Assembly (NCBI GenBank): GCA_027574665.1 | Contig: CM050673.1 | Coordinates: 7,611,420 to 7,675,419, forward strand | Length of the DNA: 64,000 nt | From: Rhynochetos jubatus | Taxonomy: Eukaryota > Chordata > Aves > Eurypygiformes > Rhynochetidae | Reading direction: 5' to 3' | Shown here: piece after piece, positions 1-56,459 of the stretch | Numbering within the stretch: position 1 is the first letter of the stretch | How the letters are laid out: every line of letters starts with the position of its first letter | Notes under the pieces: model-generated | Database searches by the model: none | Told to the model about the DNA's origin: nothing | The model's input: only the letters and a program-made list of their open reading frames with translations | Position numbers and translations under genes: made by a program

Positions 1-225
1 AGGCCCTTCTGCTCTGGGGCTGGTTTGAGACACAGAGACCTCAACAGGAGAGGAAGCCGCCAGAAGGGAGCGCTGGGGAACGTGGAGTTTTAAAAAAAGC
101 CTTAGCACGGAGCCGGAGTCGGCTGCACGTCTGGGCCTGGCACCGGTTGTCAAGGCAGGGCCAGGCAGCGCCTTCAGCTCCGCGTTTGGTACCTTCGGGG
201 ATTCTTCTCACCCCTTTTTCACCAG
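1..225 (+). other. NKIRAS2: NKIRAS2 last intron, 3' part
   Basis: Noncoding sequence leading into the NKIRAS2 exon at 226. It ends in a pyrimidine-rich tract and the acceptor dinucleotide AG at 224-225 (CTTTTTCACCAG). The earlier exons, which carry the P-loop and switch regions, lie before the window. Confidence 0.85.
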
Positions 226-465
226 GTCACCATCGTGGTTTTGGGCAACAAGTGTGACCTGCAGGAGCAGCGCCGGGTGGACCACGACGCAGCCCAGCAC
301 TGGGCCAAGGGCGAGAAGGTGAAGCTGTGGGAGGTGTCGGTGGCTGACCGGCACACGCTGATCGAGCCGTTCATCTACCTGGCCAGTAAGATGACGCAGC
401 CACAGAGCAAGTCTGCTTTTCCCCTGAGTCGCAAGAACAAGGGCAGCGGATCCATGGATGGCTGA
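226..465 (+). CDS. NKIRAS2: NKIRAS2 (kappaB-Ras2), last coding exon
   Basis: C-terminal 79 residues of NF-kappa-B inhibitor-interacting Ras-like protein 2, a small atypical GTPase that binds the IkappaB PEST region and also restrains Ral signalling (family knowledge). The exon starts in phase 0 right after the acceptor at 224-225 with [12 protein letters not shown]. This contains the G4 guanine-specificity motif [12 protein letters not shown] follows, then the typical family tail SQPQSK-like (here [17 protein letters not shown]) and the terminal MDG before TGA at 463-465. The match to the human protein as I remember it is nearly residue for residue. NKIRAS1 differs at many of these positions, so the paralogue call is firm. 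There is no CAAX lipidation box at the end, as expected for kappaB-Ras. The gene runs towards ZNF385C and the two converge. Confidence 0.96.
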   Translation, partial: VTIVVLGNKCDLQEQRRVDHDAAQHWAKGEKVKLWEVSVADRHTLIEPFIYLASKMTQPQSKSAFPLSRKNKGSGSMDG

Positions 466-1347
466 GCCTTGTTTTCCCTTCCCTGCCATTGCCACCTCCT
501 CTTCCTCACCTCCCTATTTCCCACATACCTCCCGCTGAGCCTGTGTGGTGTCACAAAGCCTGTGGGAAGCACGGTGCCATGAGGAACGGGTGTCCCAGGG
601 CTGGGAATGGTCTTTGAGGATGAGCGAGGCGACCCATCTCCCTGCACTGGGACAGGGACCGATTCTGTCACTGCCCAGCCCCTGCAGATGTTGGAGGTGC
701 CACAGGAAAGCCGGGACTCGCGGTGCGAGGCCCCTCTGCTCTCCGGGCACGGGTTGCTGAACCCGGAGCCCCCAGAGCCGTAGGCTGCTGGAGGGGAGGC
801 ACAGAGGGGGCTGGCCAGCAGGTGGGGATCAGCTCCATGGCTGAGCACAGCGGGAGCAGTTCCCTCCCTCTCCAGCTGCTCCGGTTTTCCGATGCCATGT
901 GAGAAGAGCCCACTTGCTGGCCCTGCCTCCGGCCCAGCTCTCCTTGTCCTACCCCACTGCAGCGTTCCCCGGCAGGTTGCCCCTTAGCTGGCAGCGCTCG
1001 CTGCTCCTCGGCGCGCAGAAATACTCAGCCACGCCGCCCCAGCGAACGCGCGCCGGGGCGAGATGCCGTTACCGAGGGCAGGGTGCCGCATCCACCGCAC
1101 CCTCCTCTTCCCGAGCGCAGCCTCCTCCCGTCACCTGCGAGAAGCCGGGACCGTGCTCGGCCCGCGCGCCCCGATGCTCAGGGCTGCGGCAGCTCTCGCC
1201 GCCCGTCCGTCACGGGGCTGACTGTCTCAGAACCACCACAAGACAAGGGGAAGGTGTCCCGGTCCTGCCCAGCGACATGTTCCCTTCAGCTGGATCTAGG
1301 AAAGAAAATAACGGCGAGAAAGCCCTGGCTTGTTTGTACTTGTTCCT

Positions 1348-1353
1348 TTTATT
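1348..1353 (-). terminator. ZNF385C: ZNF385C polyadenylation signal AATAAA (minus strand)
   Basis: TTTATT on the plus strand reads AATAAA on the minus strand. I saw no other canonical minus-strand AATAAA between here and the ZNF385C stop at 4109, so this is the best candidate for the ZNF385C mRNA end (cleavage near 1325-1340). The mRNA end would then lie inside the NKIRAS2 3'UTR. Confidence 0.55.
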
Positions 1354-1366
1354 TACGGAGTAACAC

Positions 1367-1372
1367 AATAAA
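1367..1372 (+). terminator. NKIRAS2: NKIRAS2 polyadenylation signal AATAAA
   Basis: Canonical AATAAA on the plus strand, with a T-run downstream at about 1402-1420. Cleavage would be expected near 1385-1395. It lies 14 bp from the oppositely oriented AATAAA of ZNF385C. Confidence 0.7.
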
Positions 1373-4108
1373 GCGATGAGATTCGGTTATCAAAATATTT
1401 TCCTTTTTTTTTCTCTTTTCCCCAACAGTTATAGTACATCAAAAAAATATACAGTGAGCGTTACGGGGGGGGGTACTGGCCGAGTCCCTAGAGTCTGGTT
1501 ATTCCGGTTTTCGTAGGGCGGTTTGTTGTTTGGCTTCAAACGGTTCACGTCACTCCAAGGTTATTTACAGGGGGGCACACGTTACTGAGCGCTACGGCCT
1601 ATCCCTACTACCGAGTACAGCGGATGCTACGTCAAAGGCAGTAAATGCTTTGGATAGCGCAGGAGCGGGAGGGTTTCTGGAGGCGGGGAGGGGCCGGGGA
1701 GCGTGTTCTTACGGAGCTCGTTGCAGTATTATTGTTATCAGAAGGAATGGCTTTCGAGGGGTTAAAGTGCCAAGTGTAGGAGTGGTAGGACTCCACTGGT
1801 AGGGGGTGACGGAGCCCCCGCTGCTGGCTCCAGCACAGACTTTTCCAGAACAAACCGCAGGGGAACGAGCCACCCGGAGCGTGGCCGCATGGCTGCTCCT
1901 GGCTCCCCACGCTCCTGGTGGGCACGTGGCAGGAGGGGACGCGCTGCCCTGCTCGGCTGGGGCCGGGGCTGGGGGCCACCGGCGAGGTGGCCCGGAGAAA
2001 AGCACAGTGAGAGGAGCAGGGGGAGGGCTGGAGCCGGGCTGCCCACGGGCTGCTTGGCACTGCGGCGCTGTCGGAGCTGTGGTTCCTGTCCCACGGGATG
2101 TGGGGGCCGCACGCGTCCCGCGGGCTGTGGGACCACCTCGCTGTCAAAGCCCTTGCTGCTGGGGGCCTGCCTTCCCTCTGAGCTGCGTCTCCCACCACCG
2201 TAAGACCCTCCACTCCTCTCTACCCCCTCCTTCCATCCTTCTCCCGCTGCCCTCTCCCCACTTCCCTCCTTCCCTGTGGTGGAGCGCTGTCCCGAGCAGA
2301 GGAATCCGTGCCCGGGGCCTCCCTCGCACCCCGCTGCGGCAGTGGCACCGTGAGACAGCCCCCCGCAGACGCACGGCTCCGCGCCCCCCCTGCTCCTGCC
2401 CTCGCCCGAGGCTCCAGCTCTTTCCACCAGCTCTGGGAAGCAGGAGCATTTCAGCCCTGCCAGTTCCCACTCACCTCCCGTTGCCAGGACCCATCGCTGG
2501 GCAAAACCCTCCCGAAATCCCGGCGTCGCTTACGGCCAAGACGGCGGCGGCGCGTGCTTGTGCGTGTGGGTCCCAGGGTGTGCAAACCCACCTGCCTCTT
2601 CCCACGGGTTGGGACGGACCGTGGGCCACAGCTGAGGTCTCCGAGCCAGCGTCGCGGGCCGGGGGACGGGAAGGGAACGGTCTCTGCGGAGCCAAGTGTG
2701 GTTTTTCCTGCTTCGACCGCCGCTCCTGGCTGCGCGGACAGCATGAGCACCAAAGTAAACCGCAGCCGGCGCGGGCGGCGGGCGAGCTGCTCCCCTGGAT
2801 TGCATAGATCGGGGTGGGTGGTCACTCCAGCATCAGGTCCGTTTGGGTTGCAGCGCGCTGGGAACCCGGAGCGCCGTGTTTACAGTCTTCAGGTCATCGC
2901 TGGGCTTTCTGAGCGCAGTGGGAAGCAGAGCTCCGGCTGCGGGATCCCGCTGGAACCCGGCGGATCCGCAGGCTGCAACGGGAGCATCGCAGGGAGAGCG
3001 CCGGGCGTAGGATGCGGGTGCCACCTGCTCCTTCGTAGCTGATTGTCCAGGCTGCTGGGGACACCCTTGTTTTTTGGGAATCGTCAATAACTCCCTGGAA
3101 GCTCCTAAGGGGGATGGGGTTGGAGGGCCGGGCACGGCGGCTGGCTGGCGGGCGAGCAGCAGCGTTGCCTTTCACCGGAGAGCCCAAAGTGCTTTAGGGA
3201 CATTCACTCACAGCATCTCCCGGGAGGTAGGGGCAGGGCTGTCCCCCACGGGTGGGACAGAGGAGCACGGGGTCACCTCCTCGGGGAGCGGGTGGCCCGG
3301 CTCCCCCGTCCTGGCTAGACCGGAGCAGAGCCCACCTCTGGGTGCGTGCCCAAGCCGTGTGCTTGTGGGGGCCAGGGTGGGGGCAGTGTGCTTTGAGGGG
3401 TAGGCGCCAGCCCTGCGCTTCGGCTATTGCTCTTGGAGTGAAGATACGGTCAGTGTGGCTGGTGCCCGCCACAGCGGGGGCTCTTTGGCTGGTGGGACAC
3501 AGGGGGGTTGTGGGGTGTAGGGGGCTGGTGGGCAGCATGGAAACCCCCAGCACAGGCAAGTGCGGGGCTGGTGAGGGCACAGCCAGCCCGGACTGGGAGG
3601 GGAACTGCCAACTTTCCGCTTGTGTTGGGGTCGTTTCTCCCAGTAAGGGCTGCACTGAGACACCTCGCAGTTCCCTTCCCACTAGGCTGGCAGGGGCTGG
3701 CTGACTAGAGGGATGCCACTTCCGCCAGGGACCAGCCAGTCCCTCTTCTTCCAGTCTGGGAACTGGGAGGGTGATGAACAAGAAGCCAGCGGGCCAAGGA
3801 CAGGCCACGAGACAGTCCTGGTGCCACGGGCACCGTCCTCTCCCCTGTGTTGCGCAGCCGTGCCATGGGCTCCTCTGCTGAGCGGGGGGCTGGCATGGGC
3901 GGGGGGAGCGGCGGGGCTGGCCGGGCTCTGCCGGGGTGTCTTGCTCCAGCCAGAGCTCCCTCGAAGCGAAGGAGAAGCCGAGGTTGATGTCTACAACTAT
4001 GGTTTCCCACCAGATGGAAGAGCAGCCTGCCTGGGAGCGCTGCCCACCCCACAGCCCCCCCGGCACAGCCCGGCCCGTGGCCGATGGCCCCTCGGCGGGC
4101 GAGCGGCT

Positions 4109-50035
<45,927 letters not shown>

Positions 50036-51170
50036 CTGCAGGAGGAAGGACAGACCCGCTGTGAGGACAGAGGGACCGGAACATCTCTGCAAGGAGTTGC
50101 GTGAGGCAAGAAGACATGAGCAGCAGCATTCCTAGGAGGTTAGAGCTGGAGCAGGGAATAACCCGCTTCTTCCAAGGTTCTAGCACTGGACAACACTCCT
50201 CGTGTCAGTTAAAGTCTTTCTGTCCTCTCCTGGACAGCGCCGTAGCTTGGCCCAAAGCGGAGCTGGGATGGGAACCAACGCTGCAGGCAAGAAATTCCAA
50301 CTGGAAAGACTCCCGTGCTGCTCGGGTGTCCCGTCCCCACCACGGCAGGACTGGCACCAGCACCTCGAGCACGTTCTCGCTCGCATCAAGCAGCTGCAGG
50401 GCTCTGCGGGACCTACTCGCATTGGGACCTTGAGTCCCAAACCCACGCAGGGACACCCCATGGAAAAGCTGCCCATGGGGGGCTGGGGTCATCCGGGGAC
50501 GGCCCTTGCCTCACAGACACACTGTCCCCACTGCCTGGACTGGGAGCTGGGGGGAACATCCAGAACTGACCCTCGGAGAGGCGCGAAGGTCACCCGAGCC
50601 CGGCGATCCTGTTACCACCTCGGAGCTGGCAGCAGCCCAGTACAGACACACATGGGCACACTGCACCGAGACACCCCAACGGGCAGAGAGCAGGGATGGG
50701 GCGTCCGTGGGTGGGGTTCATCTGCCCACTCCTCGGGTGTCCGGGAGCAGAGCAGAGCCTGCAGTTTGTGGAGTGGGCAGCCTGTAACGCCACGGCCATC
50801 CCTGCCCGGCGTGGTGCAGCACCATCCCGGGAAACCCCAGCCAGCAGCCCCAGACCCTCACCCCGATGGTGGGATGCTCTGTGCATCCCTTGGACATGAC
50901 GTGTTTCCCAGGCCCCCACACCCACTGCGAGCTCAGCCCCCACAGCCTGTGGATGCTGGAGGTGTGGGGGGCGACAGGCCAAGCTCCCACAGGCTCCTCT
51001 CTGGGACAAGCCGGGTCATTTCTCCGCAGAGGTGACCCACTGCAGCTTGAGCACCCCAAGAAGTGCCCTCGGGTCTCCAGCAGTGAGCCCGGGGGGGGCT
51101 GCCCACGCACCCTCCCGGCTAGCGGGGGGCTCCCGGAGCCGCACAGGTACGGTGGGTCCGGGTGTGCTAA
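50036..51170. other. Sequence upstream of ZNF385C exon A
   Basis: It begins with the exon A acceptor tract (CTTCCTCCTGCAG on minus) and is therefore an intron of the long isoform, or an intron following a noncoding first exon. GC-rich; no exon recognised. Confidence 0.6.
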
Positions 51171-51174
51171 AAGC

Positions 51175-51335
51175 AGACGGGCACATCCCCTCCCGCGGAG
51201 CCCGGCGGGGGCACAGCCCGGGTGGGCTCCGGGCACTGCAGCCCCGGCCGCGGCCCCGCGGTGGCGCACGCGCTCCGCGCCGGTCCCACGCGTGGGAGTC
51301 CCCGAAGCGCACCGGAGCCCGCGGAAGGTTAGGGG
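51175..51335. promoter_or_regulatory. Short very CpG-dense block, candidate promoter of the long ZNF385C isoform
   Basis: By eye about two dozen CpG dinucleotides in 150 bp, the densest CpG cluster upstream of exon A and only 1.2 kb from it. If this is the start region, a noncoding first exon spliced to 50035 is expected. No TATA box or certain donor could be seen. Confidence 0.35.
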
Positions 51336-51339
51336 AGTT

Positions 51340-54300
51340 GTGTGGGTCGGGGAGGGTCCCGAAAAGCCATGCCCGCGCCTGCGGGGGCAGGGGGACAGCG
51401 GGTACCCCCCGCCAGGGTGTGTGGGTGCGCTCCCACCCGTGCAGCGAACATCCCGGTCCTCAGCGGGTTTTGGCATCTTCAAGGTGCCAGACCCGTCTTG
51501 CTCCTTCCAGCTCACGGTGGGGGACAAGCAGCATCTCCCTTAAGTTACATTTAGCATAAATTAATGGGAGTTTTTTCCACGAGCCGTTAATTGAGGTGGA
51601 GGAGAGATCCGGGACCTGCAGGGATGGGGGTGACCCTGGCTGCCCCCCAACCCTGCTTGGCTGTCAGGCGGAGCCAGCCCGGTGTCACCCCTGGGATCGC
51701 CCCACTTGCCACCATCTCCTGAAGGAATTAAGGGTGTTTTTACTCAGGAAGGGGGTGCCGGCATGCGGGGATGGACCACGACCTGCACCCCGTCCTCCGA
51801 CCTCGCGGGCAGCCGTGCGTGAGGCAGAAGGTTGGGCCAGCCACCAACGGCCCCCTCCAGCCTGAACTGATTAGCCAAAAATGTGAGCAACAAGACCCTT
51901 AAACTCCCGCCTCACCAGCTAAAACACCGAGTGGCATCACCAAAGGGGCTTCACCTTCACATGAAGCGAATCTTCTTTTTGGCAGAAGGACTGGGGAGCC
52001 TGGGGGTCTCACGCAGCCGTCGGTACCTGCTAACCCTGGACTCTAGGGCCGTCAGGACTTTTCCTGAAGCTCCAGATTCGCCTTCCAGAGGAGGAAAGAA
52101 AACGCACAGCCCTCCTGCTTGAGACGGGTGAAAAGCGCATGGCCCAGCGCCAAACGGTGCAAAAACCCCTAAATTTTATTTACAAAAAAATCCCCAAAGC
52201 CAGGTGAAAGCTCCTGGAGCTGGCACAGCCCCGCACCACGAGCCCTGGTCAACCCAACCGCGTCATCTGCGGTCATTCCCCAAAACCGGCAGCGATCGAA
52301 GCCCGATCGCGCTCGGACGGGCGGGGAGCCCCGCGGGACCCCGGCGAGAGGGCCTTTACCAGAATAACCATTAGCGGAGCAGCCGGAAAGCAGATCTGGG
52401 AGACGATCAGCATCAGGAATGTGAAACGGGGCCTCGGGGACGCAGCGGGACACGCGGAACGCTGGCGGGGACGCGCCAGCAGAGGCAGGATCCCGGTGCC
52501 CTTGGCATCCTCCCCCTCCCTGGGTATTTTTATTGCAATTACATCCCGGGACGCAGAGCTAAAATTGGAACATTATGTGGACAAAGTATCCCAAAAAGTC
52601 TCCCTCGTCTTAAAGAGGGGAACTGCTGTTGCCTCGATTAGACGGCAGCTCGCGGCCCCGGCTCCCGTTGCAGCGTTTGAAAGGTCTGTCCTAACTGTGC
52701 GCACGCTTCTCTCATTCACTTGATTTCTGCTGCGCCTGTTCTGCTTCTCGGGTGTCAGACCCATAAATTTGGGGCTTCGTGGCCGGGACAGGTCACTGCA
52801 CATCGCTGCATCTCCTGGACTGACGGCTGTTTGGGGTGGATTGAACCCTTTCAGCAACGCACTGAGGATCTTGGGGGGAGGGTATTTGGCACCCAGCACC
52901 TCAATATGGACCCCCTATCTTGGGGGGGATGCAAGAGGTCCCCTCCATGGCCAGCCCACACTGTCTCTAACATGGTGGTTGTACTCACAGTGCCCACACA
53001 AGGGAAGGAGGGGGAAACTGAGGCACAGTGAAGGTTAAGCAACACCCCACCCCCCCACACCAAGGTGATTCAGGGACTCTGAGCCAAACCCAGCACCAAG
53101 CACAGGGTCATCACATCCCGATCCCACCACCCTGTCCCACCCCAGGGTCAACAAAGCCAAGCCTGTGTCTTCTCCATGGAGGACCACGAGCATTCTCCTC
53201 TTTGGGTGGTCTTCCCAGGGGGCTCAGGGGTGGGGGGTCTCAGCCACCACCCACCCACCTCTGCCCAGATGTCACCTGGCTGATCAGCATCAACGCCACC
53301 TCCCCAGGCCCACAATGCCCCCCACTATCTGCATTTTACGCTGCCCTTTGCCCAGAGCCACCGGGGGCTGTGCTGGCCCCACCACCGGCCGAAAGGCTCC
53401 CTGACAGATGTCCAAATCTCTCTGAAATAAAAGAAGGTCAGAGCAGCTTGGGTGTCGCTGCACAGCGAGCGCTGCGTCAAAGCGCCCGTCCTCCCGCTGT
53501 GCAGCCTTCCCGGGACAGGCTGCCCGCCCGGCACAGCGAGCTCCCGGCCCCCAGACATCCCCCCCAAACGCAGCCCCAGCCCGGGACTGCAGCACTCCAA
53601 TCTCCAAGACCCAGGGTGCTTTTCCCCTCGATCCTCGCTGCTTTTACAGCTCACGATCACTTAGAAGAACAAATTAATTCAGGGATCACCGTCCCCTTGT
53701 CCCCGTCACCCCCAGCAGCCAGGCTGGCTGCCCCAGCGCAGGCTGCCGGGAGCGCAGGGCTGCACAGCCCGTGCATCACTGTAAGGTCAGTTTTACGCCC
53801 TGTACAGCAGCCCATAACCTCGGGTCTCTCCTCTCTTTTTTTTTTTTTTAATAACACCATAAACACGTTGCAAAAGGCTGTAAAGTGCTGACAAAACGTT
53901 GGTGAGAATTTAAAATCCAGGCATTAAATATCTGAAATAAGCAGCACTGGTTTATCGAGGGTGCGCGACGGCAGAGCTCGCCTCCGCGCCAGACAGCGTC
54001 CGCGCGGGGGGAAGGGAAGCAGCGGAGCGAGGCTCTGCCAGGTGAGGACATGCCACTTCATCTGCTCCAGCACCTTTGCAGCTGCTGGACCCTTCCCTGA
54101 GCCCCCCAGTTCAGCCCCCCCGTGGCAGCAACGTCTCCTCCCAGCAGCCAAGCCAGGCGCATTTGCACCAGTTGGCCAGTGCTGGCCCAGCGCTGGCACC
54201 GGCCCCCGGGATGCTGCACCCCTGGGCGCTGGGGTAACCGTTGAGCTGATGCCACAGCCCAAATTCATTTCAGCCCCTGGAGAACCCCGACTGGATCCCT

Positions 54301-56190
54301 GAGCGCCCAGGGCCTGGCCTTGCCGTGCTCGTGGCAGTGAGATCCCATTTCCCAAGACCCTGGAGCCTCCAGGCTCTCTTTGCAGGGACCGGGCTTGCCA
54401 CACCGTCCCCTCCGCAGGGGACATCCCTTTGGCTGCTCCGTGGGTCACAGCAGCCCCCGCGCTGGGACATCCTTTACCAGCTCTAAACACAAACCAACCT
54501 CTGCAGAGGCCGTAACCCCCCGCGCAGGCTGCGGGCACCGGAGGGGACGCGCCCACGTCCCACGCTGCAGCACCCCTCGTCTCCGCGGCCGGGAGGGTCG
54601 TGGCGGTGAGCCCCCGGCCGTGCAGGTGGACCAGTGTCCTGTGCCACAGTTGGCCACCTTCTGCCGGGGGGCTCTGCCAGGAGCTTGCGGGTGACAGCAG
54701 CCCCCGACGCCGGCAGAGAGGAGCGAAGGGGATTAGCGCGGGCGATGCCACCGACATCTGCAGGGCGCTGACACATTTACGCACCCTCGGCCGGCGGAGG
54801 AGGAGCTGGAGCTCAGGGCACGTGGCAGAGCTCTTGCAGCCACCCACCTCCATGCTGGGGGCCCCCAAATAGCTGGTTTTTAGCAGGGGGACTGGGCTTG
54901 CACCTAGGAGAGCAGCTGCCTGGGCATGAGCTAAGTCATGGGGACAGAGTTCTGGCCCGGCTATGATGGCCTGATGCGAAAGTGGGTTTGATGCACGTTG
55001 GGTCCTTGTCTCAATCCCGATACTCCGGATAACCCGAGGACAGAATAGTCCTGGGGCACAGGGAGCACAGGCAAACGCAGCCTGGGCTGAGTTTCCGTGC
55101 TGATGCAGCCCGAGCATCTGCCCGGGGTTGCTCTCCCCGTCCCACCCCGGCAGGGACCCCTGGGTTCCCTCCTGCCATCGGCACCGATTTGTGTCCCACA
55201 GGTCTTTTATTGGGCCTGAACACAACAGACACAACACGGGGCCAGAACCTCCAGCCAAGAAAAACCACCTTGGCCACGGGGCTGATGTGGCATCAACATT
55301 CCGAACCGAAGACCTGCCCCATTCACAATGTGGAATCAGGGAAACCACCCCCAGACCCAAAGTCTGGATGAACTTGGTAGGAGAGACAGAAATCTAAACC
55401 AAAGTGAATCTGCTTTGAGTTCACATGATTCTGTGACACAGAACCCGCTTTCCTTGACTCTGGTTGAGGGCACGTCATGGTAAATAAAAGCAACGGAAGT
55501 ACAAGAAGCAGTAGCCCTGTTTGCATCTGCCAGGACCCACAGGAAAGCCAGAACACCCCACAAACCTGCACCCCAGCACGACCCAAATCACAGCATCTCA
55601 TCACCGGCTCAGTTGGCGTTTTTCCACTGGGATTTGCCCTCAGAGCTGACAGCGTCTCCCCGTTAAAATTGGCAAGAAAGAACAAATTGGCCAATCGTTA
55701 CCCCACGCTGGGAGGTGTAAATCTCTGCAGAAGGGTCGTTGGAGCCTTGGAGCCTCTCCGTGATGCCCTCACTGCCGCGCATGCAAGCCAGGTGGGTATT
55801 TGTAGCAGGGACCCCTCCAAAGCCCCCAGGGAGCCCCAAACCCACCCCGGGGCGCAGAGGAGCTTGACTGGGGGGAGGCAGCCACACCGTCCTGCCTTCA
55901 CACAGACCCTTTGTCTCTGGCGCAGGCGATTTCCAGCCCACCCACTCATTTGGGTTCAGGACAAAGCGACGCTGAAGAGGCGGCACCCAGTGCCCCCAGC
56001 CCAGCGAGGCTCTTACCTGGTCACCAGCAAAGGGAACGCCGAGCCCTGCCCTCCGCAGCCACCCAGCCGGCTCCTGCCCGTGTGCCGCGGCCGTCAGGGC
56101 ACCACGGACACCCCTACGCCCGGAGAGGTTCCAACACTTGTCTCACATTTCAAGGAGCACTTCAAGTGCTGTTCGATCGCCACTAAATCA
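51340..56190. other. Upstream flank or intron, no gene recognised
   Basis: Mostly GC-rich. An AT-rich patch at about 52540-52600 (TAAAATTGGAACATTATG) is a possible regulatory sequence. A minus-strand AATAAA near 52165-52170 has no recognisable coding sequence upstream of it. A 478-codon stop-free frame on the minus strand (53924-55360) has no similarity I recognise and is discussed under findings. Confidence 0.5.
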
Positions 56191-56199
56191 GCCCTCATC

Positions 56200-56450
56200 A
56201 GCAGCCTGCAAACGAGAGCGGGGTGCGGACGAGCTGGGTGCCTGCGGCTCAGCAAGTTTCCAAACGCGCCGGGCGTCACGCGGGGCAGCCGGCGCCAGCT
56301 GGCAGGAGCCCGCGCCGGAGGGGCTACCTCGAGCCAAGCGCGGCGAGCGCACCCGACGTCAGCTCCGCTGGTGAATGGGGCAACGGGGGAACTTCCCAGG
56401 CTGCTGCTGAAATCGCGCCCAAAAATTCCCCGTGCGGCTTCATAAAGAGG
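56200..56450. promoter_or_regulatory. CpG-rich block with CRE-like site
   Basis: CpG-dense 250 bp with GACGTCAGC near 56355 (a CRE-type TGACGTC core on the minus strand). It is another possible start region for a distal ZNF385C transcript. There is no direct evidence for a transcript. Confidence 0.25.
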
Positions 56451-56459
56451 CACCAGCCG

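Larger units (their letters stand above)
466..1390 (+). other. NKIRAS2: NKIRAS2 3'UTR
   Basis: About 0.92 kb of noncoding sequence between the TGA and the first good plus-strand polyadenylation signal. A CpG-rich block is embedded at roughly 1000-1220. The 3' end is inferred from AATAAA at 1367-1372, followed after about 30-50 bases by a T-rich downstream element (1402-1420). Open frames here have no recognisable protein similarity. Confidence 0.7.
1330..4108 (-). other. ZNF385C: ZNF385C 3'UTR (inferred)
   Basis: Noncoding stretch of about 2.8 kb downstream of the ZNF385C stop. The distal 450 bases (1380-1830) are less GC-rich and more complex, as in conserved 3'UTRs. The middle (1850-3900) is GC-rich with many long but unrecognisable open frames on both strands, which I treat as noncoding. 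The length is inferred only from the position of the polyadenylation signal. Confidence 0.5.

Noticed and set aside
1806..2807. 333-codon plus-strand frame beyond NKIRAS2
   Set aside because: It lies past the NKIRAS2 polyadenylation signal, with no recognisable domain. It overlaps other equally long random frames on minus.
52155..52460. Minus-strand AATAAA near 52165 as the 3' end of a neighbouring gene such as DHX58
   Set aside because: No DHX58 helicase or regulatory-domain C-terminus is recognisable upstream on the minus strand, so the signal is probably fortuitous.
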